A DNA stretch of 64,000 nucleotides from NCBI RefSeq assembly GCF_010729485.1, contig NZ_AP022609.1:3534001-3598000 (forward strand), written 5' to 3'. The stretch comes from Mycolicibacter hiberniae (GTDB lineage Bacteria; Actinomycetota; Actinomycetes; Mycobacteriales; Mycobacteriaceae). Numbering within the stretch: the first letter of the stretch is position 1; each line of letters begins with the position of its first letter. Shown piece by piece: positions 8,257-18,477 of this stretch. Below the pieces are notes generated by a model. The model was given only the letters and a program-made list of their open reading frames with translations, did not search any database and had not been told where the DNA came from. Position numbers and translations under genes: made by a program.

Positions 8257-9332
8257 GATTCCGGGGTCCCTTGATCGGACTGTCGTTGTTCATGGTCGTC
8301 TCGATGGCACTGACCTGGCTGGTCTACGCCACCTTGCGCCGCGACGTGGCCGGAGCCACCACGCCCTACGCCGCGATGTTCACCGACGTCTTCGGGCTGC
8401 GCGAAGGCGACGACGTCCGGATGGCCGGAGTCCGGGTGGGCCGGGTGGAGAAGGTCGCACTGGACGGAAAGTTGGCGAAGGTCTCCTTCATCGTCCAAAG
8501 CGATCAGAGGCTGTACGGCAACACCGTCGCATCGGTCACCTACCAAAACATCATCGGTCAGCGCTATCTCGGGCTGTCGTTGGGTAGCACCGGAAGTACC
8601 GAAGAACTGCCCCGCGGCAGCGTGATCGGGGTGGAACAGACCGACCCCTCTTTCGACGTCGGCACCCTGCTCAACGGCTTCAAACCGCTGATGTCGCTGC
8701 TGGACCCCAAACAGGCCGACGATCTGACCAAGGGTGTCATTCAGTCGCTACAGGGCGATCAGGACTCGATGGCCACGTTGGTGGAACAGTCGTCAACGCT
8801 CACCGCGACGCTGGCCGGGCGCGACGAGGTACTCGGAGACCTCATCACCAGCCTCAACAAGGTGACTGGGACCATCGCCGGGCAGAACGACCAGTTGGAT
8901 CACGCGCTGACACAGGCGCGCCGGGCAGTCGCCGACCTGGACTCCCGGCGACCGGCGTTGCAGTCCTCGGTCGGGTCGCTGGCCCAGGTGACGCGACAGC
9001 TCGCGAACATCACCGATGAGGTCTTCCCGTCCTTCGAAGAGATGATCAACCGCGAACCCGGTTTCACCAAGCACCTGGCCAGCATCGAACCGCAGCTGGC
9101 ATTCAACGGCGCCAACCTGCCCCTGCTGCTCAAGGGCTTCGCCCGAATGTTCGGAGAAGGGGCCTACGGCATCGCCTACCTGTGTGATTTGAACGCCACC
9201 GGTTTCCTGCCGGGGCAAAACGACCTCACCACGATGATCATCAACGCTGCGACTCCCGGCAACGCACGCCCGCTCACCGCAGAGAATCTCGCCTGGTTCA
9301 CTCCGAGATGCAGGAATACCGTCGATGGCTAA
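8253..9332 (+). CDS. mceB: MceB, Mce-domain protein
   Basis: A 359-residue Mce protein. A short N-terminus (MRFRG) leads into a membrane anchor (LIGLSLFMVVSMALTWLVYATL), then the MCE domain (FGLREGDDVRMAGVRVGRVEKV, about 45-125) with the QNIIGQRYLGLSLG strand typical of MceB. A helical region with repeated heptad-like Leu/Val follows, ending with a Cys-containing tail (AYLCDLN...PRCRNT). The ATG at 8253 overlaps the mceA stop, and the gene overlaps mceC by 8 nt. It is one of six subunits of the predicted periplasmic lipid tunnel. Confidence 0.93.
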   Translation: MRFRGPLIGLSLFMVVSMALTWLVYATLRRDVAGATTPYAAMFTDVFGLREGDDVRMAGVRVGRVEKVALDGKLAKVSFIVQSDQRLYGNTVASVTYQNIIGQRYLGLSLGSTGSTEELPRGSVIGVEQTDPSFDVGTLLNGFKPLMSLLDPKQADDLTKGVIQSLQGDQDSMATLVEQSSTLTATLAGRDEVLGDLITSLNKVTGTIAGQNDQLDHALTQARRAVADLDSRRPALQSSVGSLAQVTRQLANITDEVFPSFEEMINREPGFTKHLASIEPQLAFNGANLPLLLKGFARMFGEGAYGIAYLCDLNATGFLPGQNDLTTMIINAATPGNARPLTAENLAWFTPRCRNTVDG

Positions 9333-10374
9333 CATCAAACGACTTGTCCGTCAGTGGCGCAGTCGGCCGCTGGAGTCCTACAACACCACCTGGCTGGGGT
9401 TCGGAGCACTGGCCGTGGTGGCCGTGGTCGTGGCTGCGGCACTGTTCGTCAAGGTCGTCGGCTTCGGCTACACCCGCTATACCGCGGAGTTCGCCCAAGC
9501 CGCCGCGCTGACACCCGGAAACCCGATCATGGTGGCCGGCATTGAGGTGGGTCGGGTGTCGAGCATGCGGCTCGCCGGTGACCACGTCGAGGCCGGTCTC
9601 ACAGTTCGCAACGACGTCGCGCTGGGCAAGGACACCCGGGCGAAGATCCAGGTGATGACGATCCTCGGTTCGCGCTACCTCAAGCTCGAGCCCGAGGGGA
9701 CGGGATCGCTGCCCGGTAAGCGGATTCCCCTGGCCCACACCGAAGTCCCCTACGACCTCGAGTCACTGCTGGAAGACGCCACCACCACGTTCGACCAGAT
9801 CGACTCCGACCAATTCGCCCAGTCCCTGGCAGTGCTCGGCCGACAGATGAGCGGCCTTCCGCCGGTGGTTCCCCAGGCGATGGCCAATCTGCACGCACTC
9901 GCGAAGGTCACCGCCGATCGACGCGACGAACTCGGCACCTTGTTGGCCAGCACCCAGCGGGTGGCCAATACGCTGCACAACCAGCAGGCCAGCCTGGGCA
10001 ACCTGGTCGATCAGGGCCAGGATTTCCTGGGGGAACTGGTGGCGCGGCAGAACACCTTCCACGCCATGTTGGCGGCCCTGACCACGCTGGCAGGCCAACT
10101 CAACAACGTTGTGGTCAAGGACCGGTCGATGCTCGACGACATGCTGGTCAACATTCGTGCGCTTTCGGACATGCTCGGTCAGCATGACGACCTGGTGCGC
10201 AGCCTGCTCCAAGCCGCACCACCGGCGTTACGGGGTGCGACGAACGCGACCGGCTACGGGCCCGGTATCGAGTTCTTCGCCGGAAACGGGCTCCTGAACG
10301 ACTCGTGGATGTGTGCGATCAGCGGACGTGCCAAGCAATTCGGCATGATCGAATACTTTAAGGACTGCAAATGA
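9325..10374 (+). CDS. mceC: MceC, Mce-domain protein
   Basis: A 349-residue Mce subunit. After a basic N-terminus (RLVRQWRSRPLESYN) comes an anchor helix (WLGFGALAVVAVVVAAALFVKV), then the MCE domain (LTPGNPIMVAGIEVGRVSSM, about 65-145) including GSRYLKLEPEG. The helical needle domain carries a conserved DQIDSDQFAQSLAVL region. Two Cys lie near the end (WMCAIS and KDCK). The protein lacks the long Pro-rich tail of the Mce1C copy in this window (534 residues). Start ATG 9325 overlaps mceB; the stop overlaps the mceD start (ATGA). Confidence 0.93.
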   Translation: MANIKRLVRQWRSRPLESYNTTWLGFGALAVVAVVVAAALFVKVVGFGYTRYTAEFAQAAALTPGNPIMVAGIEVGRVSSMRLAGDHVEAGLTVRNDVALGKDTRAKIQVMTILGSRYLKLEPEGTGSLPGKRIPLAHTEVPYDLESLLEDATTTFDQIDSDQFAQSLAVLGRQMSGLPPVVPQAMANLHALAKVTADRRDELGTLLASTQRVANTLHNQQASLGNLVDQGQDFLGELVARQNTFHAMLAALTTLAGQLNNVVVKDRSMLDDMLVNIRALSDMLGQHDDLVRSLLQAAPPALRGATNATGYGPGIEFFAGNGLLNDSWMCAISGRAKQFGMIEYFKDCK

Positions 10375-11567
10375 GCGCGCCTCCGACTACCGCCGACGAT
10401 CCGATCGAAGATCCGGCCGACACAGAGCCCACGCCAACTCAGCCCGTCACGGCGCCCAAGAAGAGGCGCAGCGTCAAGGGGTTGACCACAGCGCTGATCG
10501 TCGGTGCAGCGGTTGCCGTCGCCGTGACCGTCTCCCAGTTCAGTCCGTTCGGCGGGCACATCACCGTCACCGCTCAGTTCGACAGTGCCGCGGGGCTTTA
10601 CGAGGACAATGTGGTCGCGGTTCTCGGCATGCCGGTCGGCAAAGTCAAGAAGGTCACTCCCAAGGGCGAATACGTCGAGGCGGAATTCACCGTCGACCGG
10701 CGAGTGAAGATCCCCGCCGACGTGAACGCCGTGACCATCAACACCTCGATTCTGACCGCACGTCAGATCGAGCTGACCCCGGCCTACGCCGGGGGGCCGG
10801 TGCTGGCCAACCACTCCACGATCGGCCTCAACCGCACCCGGACGCCGGTCGCGTTCGACCGCGTTCTGGACATGCTGGACAAGGTCTCCAAATCCCTCGG
10901 CGGCGACGGCAAGGGCAACGGGCCGGTGGCCGACGTGATCAACGCCGGCGCCGACATCGCCGACGGCAACGGCGAGCAGATCAAATCAGCGTTGGGCGAA
11001 CTGTCGCGCGCGCTACGACTCAGCTCCGACCGCGGCGAGGCGACCGGCGATCAGCTGACCACCATCATCACCAACCTCAGCTCCCTGATGGACGCCGCGT
11101 CGCGCAATGACGAGAAACTGCGGCAGTTCGGTTCCACCACCCGGCAGCTGAGTCAGATGCTCGCCGACGAGGACTTCGGCACCGGGCGCACCGGCCGGAT
11201 GTTCAACGAGATCGTGACCCAGGCGACGTCGTTGATGCAGGCCAACCGGGACCACCTCAAGCAGAGTGTGCTCAACGGCGACACCACCCTGACCACCATG
11301 GTGGACAAGCGGCGCGAGTTGACCGAGCTCATCGATGTGCTGCCGATGACGTTGGAGAACCTCTACAACGCCATCGACCGCGACAACGGCGCAGTCCGCC
11401 TGCATGCGCTGGTCGACAAGATCCTCGTCGAGACCCAAAGCACCAAAGAAATGTGCAACATGATGCACCTGCGGCAATTGGGTTGCGGTACGGGGACTTT
11501 GGCCGACTACGGACCGGACTTCGGCCTCACCTATATCCTCGACGGACTTTCGATGATGGGACAGTAG
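10371..11567 (+). CDS. mceD: MceD, Mce-domain protein
   Basis: A 398-residue Mce subunit. It starts with an acidic cytoplasmic tail of about 25 residues and a basic patch (KKRRSVKG), then the anchor helix (LTTALIVGAAVAVAVTV). The MCE domain follows (AAGLYEDNVVAVLGMPVGKV, about 60-140), with a long helical region containing an NDEKLRQFGSTTRQLSQML segment. The C-terminal NMMHLRQLGCGTGTLADYGPDFGL stretch is characteristic of MceD proteins. It is coupled to mceC by ATGA overlap; mceE begins 2 nt after its stop. Confidence 0.93.
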   Translation: MSAPPTTADDPIEDPADTEPTPTQPVTAPKKRRSVKGLTTALIVGAAVAVAVTVSQFSPFGGHITVTAQFDSAAGLYEDNVVAVLGMPVGKVKKVTPKGEYVEAEFTVDRRVKIPADVNAVTINTSILTARQIELTPAYAGGPVLANHSTIGLNRTRTPVAFDRVLDMLDKVSKSLGGDGKGNGPVADVINAGADIADGNGEQIKSALGELSRALRLSSDRGEATGDQLTTIITNLSSLMDAASRNDEKLRQFGSTTRQLSQMLADEDFGTGRTGRMFNEIVTQATSLMQANRDHLKQSVLNGDTTLTTMVDKRRELTELIDVLPMTLENLYNAIDRDNGAVRLHALVDKILVETQSTKEMCNMMHLRQLGCGTGTLADYGPDFGLTYILDGLSMMGQ

Positions 11568-11569
11568 AC

Positions 11570-12817
11570 GTGACATCACGATCGCGAAGAGCACCGAGGA
11601 CTGCCGTGGCGCTGCTGTGCAGCGCGGTCATCGCCTCGTCGGTGGCCGGCTGCGGCACCAGTGGGCTGGACAGCCTGCCGCTTCCGGCGCCAGGGATCGG
11701 CCGCGGCGGTTATCTGATCACCGCGGTGTTCTCCAATGCCCTGAACCTGCCCGGGCGCGCCAAGGTCAAGCTTGCCGGCGCCGACATCGGTCAGATGGAG
11801 TCGATGGTCGCCCGCAACTACACGGCCGTCACCACGCTGCGCATCATGGACGGTGTCCGGATTCCCGCGGGCAGCACTGCCGAGTTGCGTTCGGCGACTC
11901 CGCTCGGTGACGTGTTCGTGTCGATCAAGCCGCCGGTACCGGTAGATCCCTCGGCGCCGCTGCTCAAGGGTGGCGACGCTATCGGCCTGGATTCCACCTC
12001 CTCGGCCGCCACCGTCGAGTCGGTGTTGAGTTCGGCGGCGCTGCTGGTCAACGGCGGCGCAGTGCAGAACTTCACCAACATCGTCAACGGCGCCGGTAAG
12101 GCGACCGGTGACCAGGGCCAGGCGTTCGGCAGACTCATCACCCAGTCGAACGACCTGCTGCGAAAGCTCAACGCCCGGTCGGGTGAGATCGAGACATCGC
12201 TGCGCGAAACCAGTCAGCTCGCCGAGCGGCTCGATTCCCGCAGCGCTGCGCTGACCGAGGTGCTCAACGTCGCGGGTCCCGCCACCGACACCATGGTCGA
12301 CAACACCGGCCAGATCGCCGACCTCGTCGAACAACTCGGTGCCACCAGCCGACAGCTGGCGCGGTTCCCGTCGATTGCCGGGACCGACGACTCCGGGCAC
12401 AGTTTCATCAAGGACGCCAACGTGCTCGCCAGCGCCTGGAATGACATGGCAACCGATCCCAACACCAGCCTGTACGCACTGAACCGGCTGATGGCACCGA
12501 TGATCAAGATCACGGCCGGCAGCGGGGCGGCGGTGCACGCCAGCATCGACCGTCTGGTGTGGGGTTCGATGCCCGACGCCGGGTTTAAGGGCGACCCCGC
12601 GTTCCACGGCCCGAAGCGCTACGACTGGGCCAAGATGGCCGGATCGATCAAATACGCGCTGTGGCGACTGCAGGAGCGCGTCGTCGGGCGCGGGCCGGAC
12701 TCTGACATGGGTCAGGCACCGTGGACCGCGATCGGACCGCCGATGCCGCCCACGCCTGCCGAGCTTGAGATGGAAGCCGCACAGGCCGGCCTGGTCGAAC
12801 CGGGGCCGCGGCCATGA
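11570..12817 (+). CDS. mceE: MceE, Mce-domain lipoprotein (LprN/LprK-like)
   Basis: A 415-residue Mce subunit with a lipoprotein signal. Residues SRSRRAPR precede a hydrophobic core and the lipobox SVAGC, giving lipidated Cys28. The MCE domain spans about 45-125 (ALNLPGRAKVKLAGADIGQM), with the helical needle region after it. MceE is the lipoprotein of every mce operon and probably seats the complex on the membrane. The GTG at 11570 is chosen because it places the signal peptide at the N-terminus and lies just after the mceD stop; the frame is open upstream but without meaning. The stop overlaps the mceF start (ATGA). Confidence 0.93.
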   Translation: MTSRSRRAPRTAVALLCSAVIASSVAGCGTSGLDSLPLPAPGIGRGGYLITAVFSNALNLPGRAKVKLAGADIGQMESMVARNYTAVTTLRIMDGVRIPAGSTAELRSATPLGDVFVSIKPPVPVDPSAPLLKGGDAIGLDSTSSAATVESVLSSAALLVNGGAVQNFTNIVNGAGKATGDQGQAFGRLITQSNDLLRKLNARSGEIETSLRETSQLAERLDSRSAALTEVLNVAGPATDTMVDNTGQIADLVEQLGATSRQLARFPSIAGTDDSGHSFIKDANVLASAWNDMATDPNTSLYALNRLMAPMIKITAGSGAAVHASIDRLVWGSMPDAGFKGDPAFHGPKRYDWAKMAGSIKYALWRLQERVVGRGPDSDMGQAPWTAIGPPMPPTPAELEMEAAQAGLVEPGPRP

Positions 12818-14064
12818 TCGACGCGCTGAGCCGGCGAGTTGTCGCCCTGGTCCGAGCTGGTTACCGCCGCAAGAACCTGCTCTCGAGCATCGCTCTCGTG
12901 ATGACTCTGGTGGTCGCGTCCGGGTATCTGCTGGTGGGTGCACTGCGGGTGAATCCGGCGCGGTCTACGTACCAGATCACCATTGCACTACCCGATTCCG
13001 GCGGACTACTCGCCAATCAGGACGTGTCGGTGCGCGGCGTGCCGGTGGGCCGCATCGAGTCGCTGCGCGTCACCAGTGGTGGCGTCGATGCGGTCATCAA
13101 CATCGACTCCAAGGTCAAGATTCCCGCCGCCAGCGCGGTGCGCGTCTCCGGCCTCTCGGCTGCCGGTGAGCAGTACATCGACTTCGAGCCGCCGTCGAGT
13201 TCCGGGCCTTACCTGGCGCGCGGCAGCGTGGTCTCGCGGGATCGCGCCACCACCCCGATCCCGATTTCGCAGTTACTCGCCGACGCGGACGGCATGCTGG
13301 CCCAGACCGACACCCGCAAGATGGAACTGATCAAGAAGGAACTCAGCCTTTCCGACGAAGGACCGAGCAAACTCGCAGACCTGTTCGACGGTGGCGCTTT
13401 CCTGCTGTCAACGCTGGACTCGGTGCTGCCGGAGACGGTGAGCCTGCTCAGATCGAGCCGCGTGGTGCTGACCATGCTCAGCGACGTCAACAACGGCATG
13501 GCCGCAACCGCCGCGAACCTGGACAAGGTGTTTCGGGGAATCACTCCGATGATCGGCGGTTACAGCCGCCTGCTCGATCAGGGGCCCGGAATGTTGTCGG
13601 CCGTCGACACCGTCTTCGACGACAACTCCGACGTCATGGTGGGCCTGTTGGGTAACCTGGCCACCGCGTCTCAGCTGCTCTACGTCCGCGTACCGGCGCT
13701 CAACGCGCTGTTCCCCAACTACCGCGGTTCGACGTTGGAAGCGCTCAGTTCGGTGATCCGCGAGGATGGGATGTGGGCCACCGTCGACATCTACCCCCGC
13801 TATACGTGCGACTACGGCTTGCCGCGGCATCCACCTTCAGCGGCGGACTTCCCCGAGCCGTACCTGTACGGCTACTGCCGCGACACCGACCAGTCCGTGT
13901 TGGTGCGGGGCGCCCACAATGCCCCACGCCCACCGGGAGACGACACCGCCGGTCCCCCGCCGGGTGCTGACCTCGTGGCGACTACAGATCCCACCCCCAA
14001 GGGCAGGTACACGATTCCGACCCCATACGGCGGCCCGCCGCTGTTGATCGAACCGCCACGCTGA
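12814..14064 (+). CDS. mceF: MceF, Mce-domain protein
   Basis: A 416-residue Mce subunit. A basic N-terminus (SRRVVALVRAGYRRKNL) precedes the anchor helix (IALVMTLVVASGYLLVGAL). The MCE domain covers about 50-130 (GGLLANQDVSVRGVPVGRIESL, GEQYIDFEPP), followed by a helical region. A Tyr/Cys-rich stretch (YPRYTCDYGLP, YLYGYCRDTDQ) and a Pro-rich tail end the protein. MceF closes the set of six. Downstream, 19 nt later, the Mas gene starts, so the operon continues. Confidence 0.93.
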   Translation: MIDALSRRVVALVRAGYRRKNLLSSIALVMTLVVASGYLLVGALRVNPARSTYQITIALPDSGGLLANQDVSVRGVPVGRIESLRVTSGGVDAVINIDSKVKIPAASAVRVSGLSAAGEQYIDFEPPSSSGPYLARGSVVSRDRATTPIPISQLLADADGMLAQTDTRKMELIKKELSLSDEGPSKLADLFDGGAFLLSTLDSVLPETVSLLRSSRVVLTMLSDVNNGMAATAANLDKVFRGITPMIGGYSRLLDQGPGMLSAVDTVFDDNSDVMVGLLGNLATASQLLYVRVPALNALFPNYRGSTLEALSSVIREDGMWATVDIYPRYTCDYGLPRHPPSAADFPEPYLYGYCRDTDQSVLVRGAHNAPRPPGDDTAGPPPGADLVATTDPTPKGRYTIPTPYGGPPLLIEPPR

Positions 14065-14083
14065 TGTTCAAGGAGACACCGCG

Positions 14084-14734
14084 GTGAGCACCGCTGATGA
14101 ACCGACGTCGGACCGCGCCGAGACCGAGGAACCGACCGCCGATGAAACAGATGTGTCGGTGTCGCTGACGGTAACCGAGTCCGCTGACGCCGAAGTTGCC
14201 GATGGTGACGAAGCCGGCGACGCCGCACCGGCGACGGCCACGGTGCCGCTGTGGAAGCGCCGGCAGCTGTGGCGGGCCGTGGCCGTCGCGGCGGTCTACG
14301 GCGTGGTGTTCGGGTCGGTTACCGGGCTGGGCTGGAAGCTGTGGCAACAGCATCAGGTGTCCTCAGCGGAGGCGGTCGGGCGAGCGGCAGCCGTGGACTA
14401 CGCCCAGGTGTTGACCAGCATTGACGCCAACCAGGTCGATGATGACTTCTCCGCTGTGCTCAACGGCGCCACCGGCGAGTTCAAGGACACCTACACCAAG
14501 GCCAGCGTGCAGCTGCGGCAGTTGCTGATCGACAACAAGGCCGCGGCGCACGGCACCGTGGTGGAGTCGGCGGTGCAGTCCGGTTCCAAGGACAAGGTGG
14601 TGGTGCTGCTGATGGTCAACCAGACGATCACCAACTCCACCCGCCCGGACCCCCGGGTGGACCGGAGCCGGATGAAGATGACGATGGAAAAGGTCGACGG
14701 CCGTTGGCTGGCGAGCAAAGTCGAATTGCCGTAG
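14084..14734 (+). CDS. Mce-associated membrane protein
   Basis: A 216-residue protein. The cytoplasmic N-terminus (1-58) is Glu/Asp/Thr-rich and is followed by a single helix (LWRAVAVAAVYGVVFGSVTGLG) and an extracytoplasmic NTF2-like domain. The C-terminal region (AAHGTVVESAVQSGSKDKV; DRSRMKMTMEKVDGRWLA) matches the paralogue at 3184-3876 almost position by position. Start GTG 14084 has AAGGAGA about 9 nt upstream. Mas proteins accompany mce operons and probably stabilise the transporter. The gene belongs to the first mce operon. Confidence 0.88.
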   Translation: MSTADEPTSDRAETEEPTADETDVSVSLTVTESADAEVADGDEAGDAAPATATVPLWKRRQLWRAVAVAAVYGVVFGSVTGLGWKLWQQHQVSSAEAVGRAAAVDYAQVLTSIDANQVDDDFSAVLNGATGEFKDTYTKASVQLRQLLIDNKAAAHGTVVESAVQSGSKDKVVVLLMVNQTITNSTRPDPRVDRSRMKMTMEKVDGRWLASKVELP

Positions 14735-14744
14735 GAGGGAAGCT

Positions 14745-15530
14745 ATGTGGGCGACGCGGCTCTTGACGGGCATGCTTGCCGCAACGTTTGCGGTGTCTGC
14801 GGCCCCGGCGGCCGGCGCTTCGGCGCCGTCGTTCTGCAGCGGGTTGGGCGGCAACTGGGACGGGCACTACTGCACCTCTGAGGTGCACTCGGAACGGTTG
14901 GCCACCCGCTACATCCGGATGGCGGTACCCGGCGACCTCGTCGACCACCCCGTCGCCGGTCCCCCGATCCGCGAGTACCTGTCGAAGTTGTTCACCAACT
15001 GGCGCACCAAGGGCGCCTCGATGGTCGCCGACAGCTGGGGCAACGAGAACTACGAGGTGTTCCAGCACGGCAAGGCCCTGAGCGTGGTCTTCCACGAGGA
15101 CTACCACTCCGACGGGCCCTACATCAACAACGCCTACCGGACGTTTACCTTCGATATGGGCGCGGGCGGCCGGCAGCTGCAATTGGCGGACATCACCAAA
15201 CCCGGAGTCGACCCGCTCGCGGTGATCCCGCAACTGGGTGAGCCCTACATCGTAGAGGCGCTGGACCGGGCGTTCTGGGAGCACCGTCCGGGGGACTACC
15301 CGTTCGTCGCGGAGCGCTTCACACCCGACAAGGTCTTCTCGGGCGGATACCGGTCCTGGGCTCTGACCCCCGATGAGCTGATTCTGTACATGCCCGACTA
15401 TCCGGTCGGCCACGACAGTCCGATTCAGTACAACCAGATGCAGTGGTTCATGGACGGCGGCAACGTGCAGGCGCACATTCCGCTGTCGGCACTGAGTCCG
15501 ATCCTGCGTCCGGAGTACGGCGGTTCCTAA
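14745..15530 (+). CDS. Secreted MPT64/RsiV-like protein
   Basis: A 261-residue exported protein. The signal peptide (LLTGMLAATFAVSAAPAAGASA) is followed by a Cys pair (FCSGLGGNWDGHYC). The mature domain has the DUF3298/RsiV layout of mycobacterial MPT64: YRTFTFDMGAGG, then LQLADITKPGVDPL and a C-terminal PLSALSPILRPEY that mirrors the end of MPT64. It is not a known enzyme. AGGAGGGA lies just upstream of ATG 14745, 10 nt after the Mas stop, so it is the last gene of the first mce operon. It may help envelope or lipid handling; this is inferred from context only. Confidence 0.8.
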   Translation: MWATRLLTGMLAATFAVSAAPAAGASAPSFCSGLGGNWDGHYCTSEVHSERLATRYIRMAVPGDLVDHPVAGPPIREYLSKLFTNWRTKGASMVADSWGNENYEVFQHGKALSVVFHEDYHSDGPYINNAYRTFTFDMGAGGRQLQLADITKPGVDPLAVIPQLGEPYIVEALDRAFWEHRPGDYPFVAERFTPDKVFSGGYRSWALTPDELILYMPDYPVGHDSPIQYNQMQWFMDGGNVQAHIPLSALSPILRPEYGGS

Positions 15531-15547
15531 AAGACGCTGGCGGCGGT

Positions 15548-16216
15548 CTATCCGTAGCGAAAGAGGGCCAGGCTCACCAGCACCACCGCACCTGCCATCG
15601 CGATGATGGGCGCCACGAACACGTGCGTGAGTGTCGCGCCGACTACGGCGCCCAGGATCATCACGAAAACGACTGCGTAGCGCAGGTTTTGGCGGTCCGC
15701 CGTCCCCCCGGCCAGCCGGCTGTCCACACCGATGCCGACGATCGTCGAGGTGAGCACCGTGGTGTAGAGCTCCTGGATGCCGAATTGGCGGGCAGTCGAG
15801 TTCTGTACGCCGAACGCCACGGCCAGGCCGGCGATCAACACGAACTTGCTGGTGTCGGCGTAGCGCAACACCCCGAGGCCGGCCACGGCGGCCAGTAGCA
15901 GGAGCAGTACCGCCTCCAGACTCAAAGCAACCGTCAGCCAATGGCGGGGGTTGGGGTTGCCGTACCTCCGGAACAGACGGCCGCTGATCACCGCGCCGGT
16001 GAGGAATCCGCCAATCGCGACAACCGCGGCGGTCAGGTCGAAGCCGGTGCCGGGCACGAACAGAAAACCCAGGAAGATCGCGTTGCCGGTCATATTCGCC
16101 ACGAAGACGCGTCCGAGCACCAGCACACTGACCGCGTCGACAAGGCCGGTGGCGAACGTCAGCAACAGCAGGGCCACCATGGTGCGCCGTCGCGACAACG
16201 GCGACGCGATCGGCAT
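15548..16216 (-). CDS. DUF1275 (YoaK-type) membrane protein
   Basis: A 222-residue polytopic membrane protein with about six helices. The family-defining N-terminal segment is FATGLVDAVSVLVLGRVFVANMTGNAIFLG. A central GVQNSTARQFGI and a TSTIVGIGVDSRLAGG loop also match DUF1275 proteins. The function of the family is unknown, though a transporter-like role is usually assumed. It lies 31 nt downstream of the last mce1 operon gene on the same strand and might be cotranscribed with it. It converges with the first mce operon with a 17-nt gap. Confidence 0.85.
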   Translation of the reverse strand: MPIASPLSRRRTMVALLLLTFATGLVDAVSVLVLGRVFVANMTGNAIFLGFLFVPGTGFDLTAAVVAIGGFLTGAVISGRLFRRYGNPNPRHWLTVALSLEAVLLLLLAAVAGLGVLRYADTSKFVLIAGLAVAFGVQNSTARQFGIQELYTTVLTSTIVGIGVDSRLAGGTADRQNLRYAVVFVMILGAVVGATLTHVFVAPIIAMAGAVVLVSLALFRYG

Positions 16217-16247
16217 GCTCCCCGCTACCTCCGCCCGGCGCCCGCGC

Positions 16248-16966
<719 letters not shown>

Positions 16967-16970
<4 letters not shown>

Positions 16971-17515
16971 AGCACCTGGTTCAGATTGCTGATCTTCCAC
17001 TGGTCCCCTTCCTTCTGCGCCGTCGCCAGCCATCGGGTGGCGACCCGGGCATCGTGCTTGCCGTCCGGCGACTTGCCGCTGTTCTCCACGGCCACCAGCA
17101 TGGTCACGCTGCCCTCGTCGTTCCACCGTTCGACACCCGCCGCGGTCACCGTTCCGGTGGTCGGCTCACTGCGGGCCACGGCGATCAGGATCTGATTGGC
17201 CTTCTCCTGATACTGCTGAGCGAAATCCCCGGTGGCATTGTCCAGCACATGGGCCAGATAGTCATTGGCGTGGAACGGATCCGGCGAGGTAAACATCGTC
17301 ATGAACGACTCCACGGCCGCCAGCGCCTCGACATCACGCAAGGCCGCACGACGGTGCTGCTCATGGGTCACCAAGGTCACCGCGCAGATGGCGATCGCCG
17401 CGGCGGCCACCACCAGCGAACCGACGATCACCATCGGAAACCGCCGACGGCGCGGCACCGCACGCTCGACGTAGAGCGGCTGATCCTGCGGCTGCACGCG
17501 GCGGCGCGGGCTCAT
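16967..17515 (-). CDS. Mce1-associated protein, Rv0177-like
   Basis: A 182-residue protein. The basic cytoplasmic tail (SPRRRVQPQ ... PRRRRFP) leads into one membrane helix (MVIVGSLVVAAAAIAICAVTLV) and an extracytoplasmic NTF2-like domain with DNATGDFAQQYQEKANQI and the terminal WKISNLNQVL. These features place it in the Mas family; the order and size fit Rv0177. It overlaps its neighbours on both sides by 4 nt (ATGA and GTGA), so it is tightly coupled within the mce1 transcript. Confidence 0.9.
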
Positions 17516-18477
17516 CTGTCCCCCTCGGCGGGCAGCGGCTTACTGACGACGATCAGATCGTCGACCCGCCACGTTCCCGACTGGGCAGCGAAGGCCACCC
17601 GCACGGTGGCACTGATCAACCGCTCGTCGCCGGCGACGCCCCGCTGGCCCTGCAGGAACAGCAACATCGTGGCCCGGCGCGGCGCGGCGTCGAGCACCGC
17701 GGCATCGGTCACCCGGTAGAAGTTGGGCACCGGTTTGGAATTGCGGATCGCATCCTGCTGCGGCAGCAGTTGCTCACGATACTTGTCGGTGACCAACGAC
17801 TGCGCGCGCTCGAAATCGTCCTGCAATGTCTCCGGGTCGTAGGACAGCATGTCCGCCACGATCTTCGGGCCTTGGCGGGCGATCTGCGATCGTGCCTGGT
17901 CGGTTTCTTGGTCGCGCTGGTAGACCATCCCATAGGCGCCGGCGGCACTGAGAAGCGACAGGGCGGCCGATCCGATGAAGACAGCCATGGTCCACCGTCT
18001 GATGTCGGCGGGCCGCTCCCGTGTCGCCGGGCGTACCTGGGTACGCGCCACCATGTCGGCAAAGGTACGTCCGCGCTTGTCGCGCAGCGGCCACAACCAG
18101 CCGAGCGGAACCGGGATCGTGTCGAGAAGATGCGCCAATTCCCGGACGAGAAAGCGTCTGGGTCCCACACCCGGTCCCGGCTCCGCGGCGGCATCGGTGG
18201 CCACGCGGGCCACCTCGATCCCGGTGAGCGCCCGGCCCAGACTCCAGCCGGTGATTGCGGGCAGCAGAATCCGGTTGACCGTAGTCGCCAGGAACGCCAA
18301 CGCGGCAACAATTGTTGCGGCCCAGCGCCACACGCTGTCGCCCGGCAAGGACAGGGCAAGCATGCCCATGCTGGCCACCACCACCGCCCCGGGCAGCAGG
18401 TCGATCGCCAGGGCCGTCGCGCGGGTACGCCAACGGGCCGGTTCGCTGTGCGGCACCGTGGCCACGGGATCGGTCAC
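17512..18477 (-). CDS. RDD-domain Mce1-associated membrane protein, Rv0176-like
   Basis: A 321-residue protein in two parts. Residues about 15-140 form an RDD domain (WRTRATALAIDLLPG, then helices and SLGRALTGIEVAR) with roughly three membrane helices. A further helix near 165-185 precedes an extracytoplasmic Mas-like domain (DNFRAQSLV-type segment YDPETLQDDFERAQSLVTDKYREQLLPQQ). The fusion of RDD and Mas parts is typical of Rv0176. It may anchor other Mas proteins to the YrbE permease; that is inference. Start and stop overlap the neighbouring genes by 4 nt. Confidence 0.9.
   Translation of the reverse strand: MTDPVATVPHSEPARWRTRATALAIDLLPGAVVVASMGMLALSLPGDSVWRWAATIVAALAFLATTVNRILLPAITGWSLGRALTGIEVARVATDAAAEPGPGVGPRRFLVRELAHLLDTIPVPLGWLWPLRDKRGRTFADMVARTQVRPATRERPADIRRWTMAVFIGSAALSLLSAAGAYGMVYQRDQETDQARSQIARQGPKIVADMLSYDPETLQDDFERAQSLVTDKYREQLLPQQDAIRNSKPVPNFYRVTDAAVLDAAPRRATMLLFLQGQRGVAGDERLISATVRVAFAAQSGTWRVDDLIVVSKPLPAEGDR

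Noticed and set aside
15531..15547. Strong terminator between the convergent operons
   Set aside because: Only 17 nt separate the genes and no stable stem is visible there.
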